Shown here in pieces: positions 1 through 10,433 of a DNA stretch of 34,822 nucleotides. Every line of letters starts with the position of its first letter. Position 1 is the first letter of the stretch. The position numbers and the translations under genes are program-made. This stretch comes from Gandjariella thermophila (GTDB lineage: Bacteria > Actinomycetota > Actinomycetes > Mycobacteriales > Pseudonocardiaceae): the NCBI RefSeq assembly GCF_005405885.1, contig NZ_BJFL01000043.1, forward strand, positions 1-34,822, given 5' to 3'. A model generated the notes under the pieces. It was not told where the DNA came from, did no database searches, and saw nothing but the letters and a program-made list of their open reading frames with translations.

Positions 1-1
1 C

Positions 2-115
2 GCCGTCAAACGCGCCCGGCACAACTCCTACCGGGTCAAACGCCCCACCGACCAGAACATCCGCCATACCGGCCCGGCCACCCCCCTACTGGCCTGCCCA
101 AACACCCAAACTTAA
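2..115 (+). CDS. C-terminal tail of an unidentified protein, cut by the window edge
   Basis: An open frame enters from the left edge and stops with TAA at 113-115, giving 37 residues that end in PLLACPNTQT. Nearly every third codon position is G or C, as expected for a real gene here. The family is not recognised. Because the neighbouring RHS gene stops abruptly at the same spot, this could be the end of a transposase or other inserted gene, but that is inference. Confidence 0.35.
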   Translation, partial: AVKRARHNSYRVKRPTDQNIRHTGPATPLLACPNTQT

Positions 116-3079
116 CGGCATTGGGTCTGGGCCCCGGTGGGGTCGGTGGCGGTGAGTTGTTCGCCGTCGAGGTCGTAGGTGTAATGCCAGGTCGATGAGG
201 TGCCGCCGACGGCGGGCAGAGTTTTCTGCGCCAGGCGGTCGAGTTGGTCGTAGGTATTCGTGGTGGTGTTGCCGTTGGGATCGGTCGTAGAGGCGACACG
301 GCCGAGGCTGTCGAACGTTTGTGTTGCGGTCGGGGTGATCGCGGTGCTCGAGCCGGGCGGGGTGTAGGCGGGCGCGGAGGTGCCCAGGAGTTCGCCGTCG
401 GCGTCGTAGGTGTAGCTGGTGATGTTGCCGACCGGGTCCGAGGTCGAGGTGCGGTCGCCGAAGGTGTTGTAGCCGATCTCGGTGATCGGGTGCACGGCGA
501 TCGGATTGGATCCGCCGCTTTCAGCGTTGACCACCGGCTGGGTGACCGTGGTCAGGCGATCGGCCGCGTCGCTGGTGTAGGTGGTGGTGTAGGTGGCTGG
601 TGTTCCGCCGGTGACGTTGCCGCGTGGGTCGACCATCGAGGTCACTGTGCCGCGCTGGTCGTAGGTCCAGGTGGTGACGAGGTTGGTCGAGCCGTTGTGC
701 ACCGTTTGGGAGGTGCGGTCACCGATCGCGTCGTAGGTGTAGTCGGTCTGCTCGGTGACCGACCCGTTCGTCACCGCGCGCGAGGTGAGGTGGTCATCGG
801 CGTCGTAGGTGTTAGCCGTGACCCGGTTGATGCCGGTTCCGTTTCCGGAATAGTTGTTGAAGTCGTCTGTTTCCTGGACGATCCGGCCGCCCGCATCGCG
901 CTGGTATTGGGTGTCGAGGTTGTCGAGTGTGTAGACGTAGCCGAGGTTGCCAGCCGCATCATAGTTGTAGTTGATCAAGGCCAGGCTGGTGGTGGAACCG
1001 TCCGGTTGGTGGAAGTTGGCGAGGTCTTCCTCGCCGAGGCGTCGGTCGGCCCAGTACCAGTAGGCATGGGTGCGGCCCATCGCGTCGGTGTCGGAGGCGA
1101 GCAGGCCATCCGGGTCGTAGGCGCGGGAGTCCAGCATCAGGTCAGTTGCTGAGGACGGGTTGGTGGGATCACCGGTCCACTGCTTGAGCGTCGTGGTGAG
1201 TTGGTGCCCGTCCGGGTCGTAGGTGACGGCGTAGACGTTGCCGGCCGGGTCGGTCACCGAGGTCCGGTTGCCGTAGCCGTCGTAGCCGTAGCTGATCTTA
1301 CGGCTAGCCGGGTCGGTGGTCGTGGCGAGTTGGTCGTGGGTGTCGTAGGTATTGGTGGTGACGCGCCGGGTGTCCCCGCCGGTGGTGTCGGAGACGGTGC
1401 GGGTGAGCACGTCGCCGTCCGGGTCGTAGGTAAAGCTGACCTGCGGGGTGTGCACGGTGCCGGTGACGGCGTCGGTGGCGGCTGGACCGGTGTGGCTGAG
1501 CAGCCGGTCGTTGCCGTCATAGGCGAGGGTCGTGGTGATTCCGTTGGGGAACGTGTCGGAGACGTCGGTTTGGCCGGTGCGGCGGCCAAGGTTGTCCGAG
1601 GTGTAGCTGGTCTTCAGCCCGGACGGAGTGAGGACCTGGGCGAGGTCGCCGGCGCTGGTATAGGCGTAACTGGTGACCTTGCCCAGCGGGTCGGTTTGGG
1701 TGGCGAGCAGCCCGGCCGGTTCGGTGCCGCCGCCGACCGCGGCCTCGCTGCCGGTGGTGTAGGCGTTCGTGGTGGCCGCGCCGAGCGGGTTAGTCGTGGT
1801 GAGTAGATCGCCGCTGGTGGAGTAGGTGTAGCTGGTGCGATAGGTGGTGTCAGTGGGTCCGGAGGAATTGGGGTTGAGGTAGGTGGTGGGTTTGTCGTTG
1901 CGGGGGTCGGTGACGGCGTAGGTTCCGGCGGCGGGATAGGTGGCGTAGCTGGTGCTCCAGGCGCCCAACTGGTCGCCGATGGTTCTCGACAGCACGTTGC
2001 CGCGGGCGTCGTGGGTCGTAGTGAGGTAGTCGCCGTCGGGATGGATGGTGGTGTAGAGGAAGCCGTTGGTGTCGTAGCGATAAGCGGTGAGCTGTCCCAG
2101 GCCGTCGGTACTGGCGATCAGGCGTCCCCCGTTGCCCGGTTGGTAGGAGTACGCCCACGTGGCGTTGCCGGGGTCGGTGACCGTGACAGTGGTGAAGGGG
2201 ACGGGGCTGGTGGAGGACTTCTGGGCAGCCTGGTACATCGAGGTGACCGCGGCAGCGTCCACGGTGGTCTGATTAGTGATCGATTTGTAGATCGCGGCGG
2301 CTGCGATGGAGCCGGTGAAATAGCCTTGGGCGTTAGTGGGAGCAGCTGGCCAGTCGGGGGTGACATAGCCGGCGCCGACGTAGAGGTCCCCGATGATGCT
2401 CGGCCCCGAGGTGCTCCGGGTGGCAATTTGGGCGCCGTCGAGGTACAGGCTTTCCGTGGCGTCGGTGGTGGAGTAGTTGTTGAGGGCGAGCACGACGAAG
2501 TGCCACTTGCCGTCGGTGACCGTGCCCGCGGATGCCATCGGGCTGACGTAATCGTCGTATACTTCTCCGTACAGACGGCCGTCGTTGCCGACGTAGAGGG
2601 TTGGTTCGTAGTAGTTCGGTGTTGTGCCGATCGGCGTGTCTTGGTAGCCGGCGAGCACGCCACCCGGGGTAGTGGTTTTGAACCACAATGCGATCGCACC
2701 GGGATAGTTCTGGCCGCCGGGGATGGTGACATAGGAACTGCTGTTGCCGTTGAATCCGGCGGCGGTGTCCGGCAGGTTCGGGAACGGTCCGGGCTGTCCC
2801 AGGGTGATGTTGTGGTACGTGGCGGCGCCGTCGGACCGTTCGTATCCGGTCGCGTCGGTGGCGGGCATGTCGTTGACCGCTTGCGTGCCGCCCGACTCGC
2901 CGAAGCGCCAGAAGTCTTTGGGATGGGTGGCCAGCACAGCGCCGCGGTACTCCGCGGAGGAGCCCTGCGTGGTCGAAGGATTGATCTTCCAGGTGCCGCC
3001 ATGGATGTCGGTGACCTGGGTCGCCCGGTCTTTGGCGCTGTCGTAGGTGATCTGTGCTTGGGCGGCACCGGCCGGGGGG
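112..3079 (-). pseudogene. RHS/YD-repeat protein, C-terminal part after a frameshift
   Basis: This is the downstream half of the gene that begins at 6845. It is open from the G-run at 3074-3079 down to a TAA at 112-114; the first ATG-like start in this frame, at 2937, is internal. It begins with a LamG-like (concanavalin-A-fold) domain at about 2230-2960, with features such as DFWRFGESGG and LYVGNDGRLYGE. From about 2170 to 112 it is a long array of YD repeats (recurring Y.YD.DG, N.Y.YD and TDP.G motifs), which in RHS proteins build a large beta shell. The array ends abruptly after DPTGAQTQ, with no RHS core end motif and no variable toxin tip. The gene is therefore probably truncated here. 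A single added base in the G-run would fuse it with the upstream half into about 2244 residues. Confidence 0.8.
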
Positions 3080-6000
3080 TGATCGAGGTGATCTCAGTGG
3101 CGGCTCGGGTGCCGACGGTGTACTGCTGGGAGATGACCGGTCCACCGAGGGGCTTGGTGTAGAAGGCGACTTCGGCGATGTTGCCGTTGAAGTAGCTCCA
3201 TCCGGACGCGGGCGGGTTGACCCAGGCGTTGCCGTTGAACAGGCCCGCGCCCACGAAGTTCAGTGGGTCGAAGTTGTAGAGCTGCCCGGACTTCGAGCCG
3301 ATGAGTTGGCCGTCCAGGTAGAGCGACTGTGACGTGCCGGATCCCACGATGGTGACCTGGTGCCAGGCGGCGTCGTTGACCCGGTTGGCGCTGACGAGGG
3401 GCTGGACGCTGCCGTTCCAGAACTGGCCGTAGAGCTTGCCGTCAGAACCAACGTAGAGCACCGGCATCGCGCCAGAATCTGGGTTGCTTGCCCCGATGGT
3501 GCTGTGGCCGGTGGAGAACAGGATCCCGCCCGGACCATTCAGGGTTGTTTGGAACCGTAGCTGGACACCGAGATAGGTGGTCGACGACACCAGCTGGTCG
3601 GGCAGCCGGACCGAGGACGAGCTGCCGTTGAAGTATCCCGACGTCGTGGGGGAACCTGGCAGCGGCGCTGCCCCGCCCAGGGAGACGTTGGTGTAGGTGC
3701 CGTTCTTGGTGCCGAGGTTGGCGGCGATCTCGTCGGTGGCGGTGGTCCCGGACGAGTCGCCGAAGCGCCAGTAGGCATACGGCCCGGCGTCGAGGACGGC
3801 GCTGCGGTAATGGGAGCCGGAGTTGGTGCCGCTGGTCAGGGTGTAGTCGGTGCAGGCGGTGCTCGAGGTGGGCGGGCACACCTGGGCGAGGGAGTCGCCG
3901 CTGTAGGTGTAGGTCCAGGTTAGCGGCGAGCCGCCGGTGGTGACGGCATCGGTGGCGACCTGGGTGACATGCCCGCCACCCCAGCTCAGGTGCAGCGACC
4001 GGTTACTCGCGGTGTTGATGATCGTCGACAGGGTGCCGTCGCCGGCGTAGGTCAGCGTTTCCGAGCGGCCGTCGGCATCGGTGATCTTGGTGAGCTTCCA
4101 CGTAGTGCCAACCTGGCGGGCGAAGGTATAAGCGGTGCCGCCGCGGTCGGTGAGCGTATATCCGCCGCCCGTGATGGGTTGGAAGGTGGCGTAGGTTCCC
4201 TGCGGTGGCGTGAACGTGGTGCCGTCGACGTTGAGCCCGAACCGGACGGTGTGACCGTCGGGGTAGGTCACCACCACGTTGCCCGAGCCGTCGTTGTCGG
4301 GCGTGGCCGCCATGTCGTAGGCGGTGGACCAGCCGGCGCCGAACAGGTTGGCGGTGCGGGGGTCTTGGGAGTTGTAGGACCGCACGATCGACAGGGCTGG
4401 TCCCACGCCGGCGACGTTGGCGTCGGTGACGGCGGTGGTGTAGTCGCCCACACCGGGGTCGAAGTTCCGACCACTGGTGTTCACCGCGGCCGCGCCGAGA
4501 TGCGAGGTGATCAAAGGCTGTTGGACCGCGGTAGTGAAGTACGACGGGGCCGAGGACGGGCTGGACCCGAGGGTGTCATTGTTAGCAACCGTCCAGGAGT
4601 AACTCTGGTTCCAGACGAGCTTGCCGGACGGCACGGTCCAGGTGGTCGAGCTGATCCAGCCGGAGTCGACGACAAGGGCTGGCGTGCTGCCGTCCGTGGG
4701 GGCGGTGTAGACCTGGAAGTCGTAAGTCAGGCCACGATTGGGATAATTGTCCGGGTCGTGGCCAGTGACGTAGAGCTGCGGTGTCAACGACCCGAGCACC
4801 GTATTGGACAACGGTTGTTGGGAGTCGATCTGTGGGGGTGTGTTCGCAGAGTTGATCAGTTCGCAGGGCGAGTCGACGCCGTAGGTCAGGTTGAACGAGG
4901 TGGAGCCGTTGAACATGTCCCAGCACAGGTAATACTGGCCGGGACTGACCGGACCGATATTGCCGGTCATGGTGACCGTTTGGTTGGGGTTGACGGTGAA
5001 CGGCAACGCGGTGGGTGGGTCCACCGACCCGCTGATGCGCAGGTTGTTCCAGTTCAGATCGTAGAGCTGGTACCACAGTGACTGGTTCCCAGGCGTCCAG
5101 GCGTTGTTGCCCAGATTGGTGATGGTGACCTGCTGCGACCCCGATGCGGTGCTGGTCGGCTCGACGTAGTTGTTGGGGAAGGAATAGGCCGCCCCGTAGG
5201 GGCTGTAGGTGATCGACAGGTACGGCGGGTACGGGGAGTTGACGCTGTCGAAACGCTTCCAGGCGTAGCTGTCGCGGGTGTCCGCGGTCACCGCCAGACC
5301 CAGGTTCGGCCCACCATGGGTCCAGCTTTCCAACAGCCGGGTGCCCGCCGCGGACGGGTTGTCTCCGAGATCGACCGACACCCAGGCCGGCCCGGGGCAG
5401 CCGCTGCTGTAGCCGACCGCCGTGTTCGTGACGCCGATCGGGCCGCCGTAGGTCAGGCCGGGGTAGGTGTTGATCGAGTAGACGTTCCACCCGCTGGTGA
5501 TCGGCGAGACGTAGAACGGGCGGGCTTGGCAGGAATAGGACCAGATCTCGTCGAGGTTGAGGGTGACTGCCTCGATGTAGTCGTTGGTCAACGACCCGAC
5601 GTTGAAGTTGAGGTACGAGTTGGCGATGTTCGATCCACCGTCATACGTGCCGACCTTCAGCTCGGAATCGCTGCTGTAGTTGGCGGTGAACGGGCTCATC
5701 ACGTACGTCGACGATGAGGTGTTGAGGTCGGCCACCGATGGATCGACCTTCACCGGGAACACGCGCGCCGGGTCATGCAGCCACGCCTCGTCCAAGTCCA
5801 CCTGCAACGCCGGTCGGCCGTTGACAGTGGTCAGGCCGTAGGTCACCCCGGTGGACATGGTGCCGTCGCCTGAGCGTGGGTCGATCTTGGCGTCCTCCAT
5901 GAACCCGCTGGCGATCACATCGCGGACGTGACCCTGGGTGTCGGTGAGTTGCACGCTGCCGCCGGGTCCCATCGACGCGGTCAGCCCTCGCAGAGTCAGC

Positions 6001-6845
6001 GGGAACACCCAGGTGGTCGGCGCCGAGGCGTCGTGCAGGACCAGCGTTTCTTTGACTCCGGTCGCCGTCGTGAGATACGTCGCGTCGGCGTGGGGTTGGA
6101 TCCCCGGGTAGGTGATCGTGCTACCGGAAGCGACCCCCGGAGTGGCAGACGCTCCTTGCACGCCGAATCCGAGCGAGGTCGACGCATCGAGCTCCAGGCC
6201 TACCAGGCTGGACGCGTCGCCAGCCGCGGCGAACGAGGCCGACGGAGCGTCGGCTTTCTCCCGCCAGGCGCCGTCGCTGCCGCGCACCAAGGTGGTGTCG
6301 ATGTCCGCCCACGTGCCAGTGGAGGTCTGGTAATGCACCGGACGGGGATAAACCCGGGCGGTCAGGGTGCCATCGGGATTGGCAAACACCTTCCGCGTGG
6401 CGTTGCGTTGATCAACTAACTCCTTGCCCGGAGTCGGCGGTGCGGAGCGGGTTCGCGCGGCGGCCGACTGGGCTTCCCCGTGCTGCGCCACGTTGGAGGC
6501 CTGTGGAGTTACCGCTGGGGTCGGCGTCTTCGCCTCCGGTGCCGCGCCGGGCACCGTGCCAGGCTTGGCCGCGCTCTTGGCGTGCTTGTTGATCGCTGAC
6601 TTGGCTGTGTGTGGCAGTCCAGCCGCGGACCCGGACCGTTGCTGCGGTGTGGACGGCGTGCCGGCGACGGTTGATGCCCAGGCGTCGGCCTGACCAGCAC
6701 CCGCGGTCATCGCGACCGCGACGACGATGAGCCATGCGGTGGTTCGTGCCCACAGTCGCCAGCCGCGCCGACCTGCACGACCGGCCGAGTGCCGCGTCCG
6801 TCTGATGACCTGGACATGCGTAAGCCACGGTGCCGCGCCCACCAC
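3074..6845 (-). CDS. Large secreted DNRLRE/RHS-type cell-surface protein, N-terminal part
   Basis: Two GTG codons follow a GAGGAG ribosome site, at 6845 and 6842. The N-terminus is basic, with a hydrophobic stretch (about residues 34-55, WLIVVAVAMTAGAGQADA) that looks like a long signal peptide, then an Ala/Pro-rich linker. A DNRLRE-like region lies at about residues 330-560, a CARDB/Ig-like region follows, and near residues 785-900 comes the RHS entry segment (GAGWSTAYDM, VVTYPDGHTVRFG). A first LamG-like domain covers about 3120-3820. The true reading ends at the G-run 3074-3079. Beyond it this frame runs on to 2118 as low-complexity Pro/Arg/Ser sequence, the signature of an out-of-frame read. 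Such proteins are exported and act at the cell surface or in contact competition; no toxin is visible. Transcription diverges from the mycosin gene. Confidence 0.8.
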
Positions 6846-7171
6846 GGTCTCCTCGCGTCAAGCGCTTCCCGAACGGAGGCGCGGTCGCCGTATCTGATAG
6901 CCGAGGCAAAATGCAAAGGGCAAGGCCCGCGTCGGCCGTACACGGAAGATCTGGGCAGGTTTGTCCGGTTCAACACCCAAACGGCCCAGCCGTCTCTACT
7001 TTCCGTATACGCACGAAGCCTGTGCCGCGTGGCCACCGTCTGGCCTGCTGCGTGATCAACTTTTTCAGCTACTGGTGATCTCCCCAGTGGCCAGTAACAT
7101 CGCTCCGCCTCACGAGACCACCGCCATCGGGTCAACAGGCCCCGGTACGCACGCAGCAGGAGCCCCAGCCC
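6846..7171. other. Divergent intergenic region between the RHS and mycosin genes
   Basis: These 326 bases must carry both divergent promoters. The stretch from 6890 to 7070 is less GC-rich than its surroundings. Two imperfectly complementary segments occur (CGTACACGGAAG near 6938 and CTTTCCGTATACG near 7000), too far apart to call an operator. No convincing -35/-10 pair or small gene was found. Confidence 0.4.
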
Positions 7172-8314
7172 ATGACGTCACCCACCCACGGCTTCGCGCG
7201 GCTCATCGGCGCGGCGTGCGTGGTCTTTGGCCTGTCCGTCGTCGCCGCCACGCCCGCCCAGGGGGCTACCCGATCTGAGGAATGGCCACTGGATAGCGCG
7301 CACTTTCGCGCCGACGACGTTTGGCAGCACAGCCAAGGCAACAGCATCACGGTCGCGGTACTCGACACCGGGGTTGACGCCAGGCACCCCGACCTGGCCG
7401 GCCAGGTGATCGCAGGCACAGGCTTCGTCGGAATCACCGGGGATACGGGCCAAACCGATCTATCCGGCGATTCTCATGGCACCTCGATCGCTGGAATCAT
7501 CTCCGGCACGGGCAAGGCCGACAACGGATCCGGGATGATGGGATTGGCACCCGGTTCCCGGATTATGCCCGTGCGGGTATCACTGAATGGAACAGCCGAG
7601 CCCGTGGCGCTGGCGAAGGGCATCATCTACGCCGCCGACCAACAGGCGAACGTCATCAACATATCGATCGGCACAACGACACCCGATCCCATTATCCGGT
7701 CGGCCGTCAACTACGCCCTCGGCAAAGGAAGCATCATCGTGGCCGCCGCCGGCAACAGCGGCGACCAGGGCAACCCACCGACCTACCCCGCCTCCTTTCC
7801 TGGCGTGGTCAGCGTCACCGCAGTCGACACCTCGGGCCGATTCTGGCCCCGCAGCGAATCCGGACCGCAAACGACTCTCGCCGCACCCGGCGTCGATATC
7901 TTCTCCGCGAACGACCATGGGGGGTATCTCTACGGGGACGGCACCAGCTACGCCGCACCCTACGTCGCCGCCACCGCCGCGCTGATCTGGTCACAACACC
8001 GCCAGCTGACCGCCGGCCAAGTAATTGCTCAACTGATCGCCACGGCGAATCACAAAGGCGACCAACCCCACGACAACGAATACGGATACGGCCTGATCAA
8101 TCCCCTCCGTGCACTCACCACCCCCCCAACCCAGCAGACCAGGAGCAACCCGCTGCTGACCGCACCCCCTCCCGCAGGCCCCACCTCAAGCGGTCTTGAA
8201 TGGCTCGTCCCCACCATTGTCGGCAGCATTGCCGTTCTCGTCGCGATCACGACGCTAACCATCCGACGTCGCCGACGGGCTCACGCCACATCGAAAAAGC
8301 GTCCCGCACGCTAA
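7172..8314 (+). CDS. Mycosin-like S8 subtilase, membrane anchored
   Basis: A 380-residue serine protease of the subtilisin family. The catalytic triad is visible: D65 in VAVLDTGVD, H102 in DSHGTSIAG and S259 in GDGTSYAAP, with the oxyanion Asn at N195 (AAAGNSGD). A signal peptide occupies about residues 1-31 (cut near PAQGA). A Pro-rich linker leads to one transmembrane helix (about 344-363) and a basic RRRRR tail, the layout of MycP proteases of type VII (ESX) secretion. An AGGAG site lies about 10 bases before the ATG. In ESX loci mycosin sits with EccB/C/D/E and EsxA/B genes, none of which are present here, so this is an orphan copy whose substrate is unknown. It is followed 44 bases later by a small anchored protein, likely in the same operon. 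Confidence 0.88.
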   Translation: MTSPTHGFARLIGAACVVFGLSVVAATPAQGATRSEEWPLDSAHFRADDVWQHSQGNSITVAVLDTGVDARHPDLAGQVIAGTGFVGITGDTGQTDLSGDSHGTSIAGIISGTGKADNGSGMMGLAPGSRIMPVRVSLNGTAEPVALAKGIIYAADQQANVINISIGTTTPDPIIRSAVNYALGKGSIIVAAAGNSGDQGNPPTYPASFPGVVSVTAVDTSGRFWPRSESGPQTTLAAPGVDIFSANDHGGYLYGDGTSYAAPYVAATAALIWSQHRQLTAGQVIAQLIATANHKGDQPHDNEYGYGLINPLRALTTPPTQQTRSNPLLTAPPPAGPTSSGLEWLVPTIVGSIAVLVAITTLTIRRRRRAHATSKKRPAR

Positions 8315-8358
8315 CAACACCACCCCAACACCGCATCAGCCAGAAAGACGCACCTGCC

Positions 8359-8901
8359 ATGAGACTCCTGGAAACCCCGCGCCAACGAAGAGTCGCCCTT
8401 GTCACCATACTCGCCACCGCCATAACGGCAGCCGTGGTAACGATCCTGCTCGTGATACCCACCAAACAGCCTGTCGTCTACACCAACATTTCCCGCAACT
8501 TCCGCACCTGCCTATTCACTACCGACCCCGCTGCGGCCGCACCTATCTGGCAGGCTGTACAACAAGCAGCCGCGGACCAACCCATCAACGCGCAGCGGTT
8601 CACCGCCCCCCACGGCACTCCCGCCGATCTGACGCCATACCTCAACGGCCTCATCGCTACGAAATGCAAGCTCATCGTCGCCGTCGGCACCGACCTCCAT
8701 GACACCGTAAGCACGGTCGCTTCCGCCAACCCGTCAACCGAATTCATCAATATCGGAAGCACCACCGCGCTCTCCAATATCCATGACCTACCGGCCGACC
8801 CTCACCAAATACGCCAACTCGTCCTAGATGCCGCGCACAAACCACCCGCCACCACGGCCACAGCACCATCATCGAGCACACCACTACCCTCGACCAAATG
8901 A
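8359..8901 (+). CDS. Small membrane-anchored protein resembling part of a BMP-type binding protein
   Basis: 180 residues starting at ATG 8359. An in-frame extension upstream to 8200 overlaps the protease gene and is not used. A basic start (MRLLETPRQRR) precedes one hydrophobic helix (about residues 12-32), so it is an exported, N-terminally anchored protein. The segment around residues 110-140 (KLIVAVGTDLHDTV, then STEFINIGS) resembles the ligand-fold motif of BMP-family (basic membrane lipoprotein) substrate-binding proteins, but only about half of that fold could fit. The tail is Pro/Thr/Ser-rich. Its position directly behind the mycosin-like protease suggests they work together; this is inference from context. 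Confidence 0.6.
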   Translation: MRLLETPRQRRVALVTILATAITAAVVTILLVIPTKQPVVYTNISRNFRTCLFTTDPAAAAPIWQAVQQAAADQPINAQRFTAPHGTPADLTPYLNGLIATKCKLIVAVGTDLHDTVSTVASANPSTEFINIGSTTALSNIHDLPADPHQIRQLVLDAAHKPPATTATAPSSSTPLPSTK

Positions 8902-9223
8902 CAGTCACCATCGGCGCCCTCCGGGGGCGTCGCGCACAAACGGCTGACTTCCTCCCTCTTTGTTTTCGCGACGATCCGTGCCGATGAGTCACCAACTACC
9001 TGCTGACTTTCTGAGCTCATAGCGCCGCAAACCCCCACCGGAAACTGACGCGTCGCCGCCGCAGAGGCCCGGCGGCCTGCGGCGTTGCTGGACGAAGGCG
9101 CCCCTCGGCCATCACGACCCGCACACATGGCATCACTGGCCGGCGCCGAAACACACACGGCCACAGAGAGCGTCACTACCAGCACATAGTGATGTCCCCA
9201 TCCCACCAGCAAAGGAGATCACC
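8902..9223. other. Intergenic region with a small hairpin
   Basis: No gene is supported. A short stem (CGCCC at 8915-8919 with GGGCG at 8925-8929) sits 13 bases after the preceding stop and may help end transcription, though no T-run follows. The end of the region carries the strong ribosome site AAAGGAGA for the next gene. No clear promoter was seen. Confidence 0.4.
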
Positions 9224-10306
9224 ATGAAAGCACGCCTCGCAGCCCTCGGGCTCGCATTGTCAATAATAGCTGGATTGATCCTTTCCGGATCCTCCGCGGC
9301 GGCAGCCCCGACCGCCTTCAATATCTCCGGAATCGACCTGCACGACGGCATGATCGTCGAAAGCGGCGGCACCTACTATCTCTACGGCACCGAGTATGGA
9401 TGCGGCTTCCAGTGGGGACAGGCGAACACGCCCTGGTGCGGATTCGGGGTTTCCACCGCGACCAGCCCGTCCGGCCCATGGAGCACACCGACGCTCTTGT
9501 TCGACCCCAACGCCATCGATCCCTGGACCAACACCACGTGGGTCAGCGAATGCGGCTCCACCGGCGCCGGCTGCTTCAACCCCAGGATGATCCAACGCAG
9601 CGGATGGGGTGCCAACGACGGCGTCTGGATCCTGTGGTTCAACGCCCCCGCCGACTACAACCGCAACCGGGCCAACGCCTACTACGCCCTGGGCTGCAAC
9701 GGACCCGCAGGCCCCTGCGGCTACACCGCGCCCTACGGCTCGGTGCACAAACCCAACCTGTGGGTCTGCTCCGGTAACGGCGACTTCAGCATCGTGCCCA
9801 ACGGCTCCGCCCCGCCCGTCATGCTCTGCACCATGCCGGACCAAACCCTCGCCGAGGAACAACTCGACACCTGGGGCACCAACGGCACCGGCACCGGATC
9901 CACCAACCTCGCCGGACTGACCAACACCGAATCCCCCGGCGCATACCAAGATCCGGGCACCGGCACCTGGATCATGACCTACTCCGACCCCAACTGCGGC
10001 TACTGCCAGGGAGCCGGCACCGGCTACGCCACCGCCACCAACCTACTCGGCCCGTGGACCGCGCCGACCAACACCGGCTGGTCCGCACCCGCCACCGGAC
10101 GCCGCGACCTATCCGCCACCTCCTGCGGCGGACAACCCCGCACCGTCATCACCCTCGACGGCCAGCCCTACCAAACCATCGACCTGTGGACCGGCAGCGC
10201 GAACGAAACCACCGCCGGCCTGCACTACGAACCCCTCACCTACCAACACCCCGCCGGCGGCAGCGGCACACTCTGGCAACCATTCACACCCTGGACCTGC
10301 GGATAA
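9224..10306 (+). CDS. Secreted GH43-like beta-propeller glycosidase
   Basis: 360 residues with an AAAGGAGA ribosome site 5-6 bases before the ATG. A signal peptide covers about residues 1-28 (hydrophobic core ALGLALSIIAGLILSG, cut after SAAAA). The mature protein repeats blade-like segments of the five-bladed propeller of glycoside hydrolase family 43: DGMIVESGGTYYLYGTEYG, then VSTATSPSGPWS, WILWFNAP, YQDPGTGTWIMTYSD and YATATNLLGPW. Aspartate and glutamate residues sit where the acidic catalytic residues of such enzymes lie, but their assignment is not certain. The protein probably acts on arabinose- or xylose-containing plant polysaccharides outside the cell. The many cysteines fit an extracellular protein. 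It appears monocistronic, ending in a strong hairpin. Confidence 0.72.
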   Translation: MKARLAALGLALSIIAGLILSGSSAAAAPTAFNISGIDLHDGMIVESGGTYYLYGTEYGCGFQWGQANTPWCGFGVSTATSPSGPWSTPTLLFDPNAIDPWTNTTWVSECGSTGAGCFNPRMIQRSGWGANDGVWILWFNAPADYNRNRANAYYALGCNGPAGPCGYTAPYGSVHKPNLWVCSGNGDFSIVPNGSAPPVMLCTMPDQTLAEEQLDTWGTNGTGTGSTNLAGLTNTESPGAYQDPGTGTWIMTYSDPNCGYCQGAGTGYATATNLLGPWTAPTNTGWSAPATGRRDLSATSCGGQPRTVITLDGQPYQTIDLWTGSANETTAGLHYEPLTYQHPAGGSGTLWQPFTPWTCG

Positions 10307-10313
10307 CACCGGC

Positions 10314-10360
10314 ATGGGGTGGGCGGGAAGGCCAGCGCCGACCCTGACCGCCCACCCCAT
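10314..10360 (+). terminator. Strong hairpin after the GH43-like gene
   Basis: A perfect 13-base inverted repeat (ATGGGGTGGGCGG at 10314-10326 with CCGCCCACCCCAT at 10348-10360) around a 21-base loop begins 8 bases after the stop codon. There is no T-run, as is common for actinomycete terminators. Confidence 0.65.
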
Positions 10361-10433
10361 CCTCCCCGCCGCCATCAACGGCGCCCCGTAGTCTTTCCGC
10401 GACCCTCCCCCACCTGCCCAGAGAGGACACCGA

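Noticed and set aside
2011-3162. Long plus-strand frame opposite the RHS gene
   Set aside because: Composition is Gly/Val/Arg-rich with no domains; it mirrors the YD-repeat codons on the other strand.
6930-7015. Near-complementary segments upstream of the mycosin gene as an operator
   Set aside because: They are about 50 bases apart and imperfect, with no clear promoter next to them.
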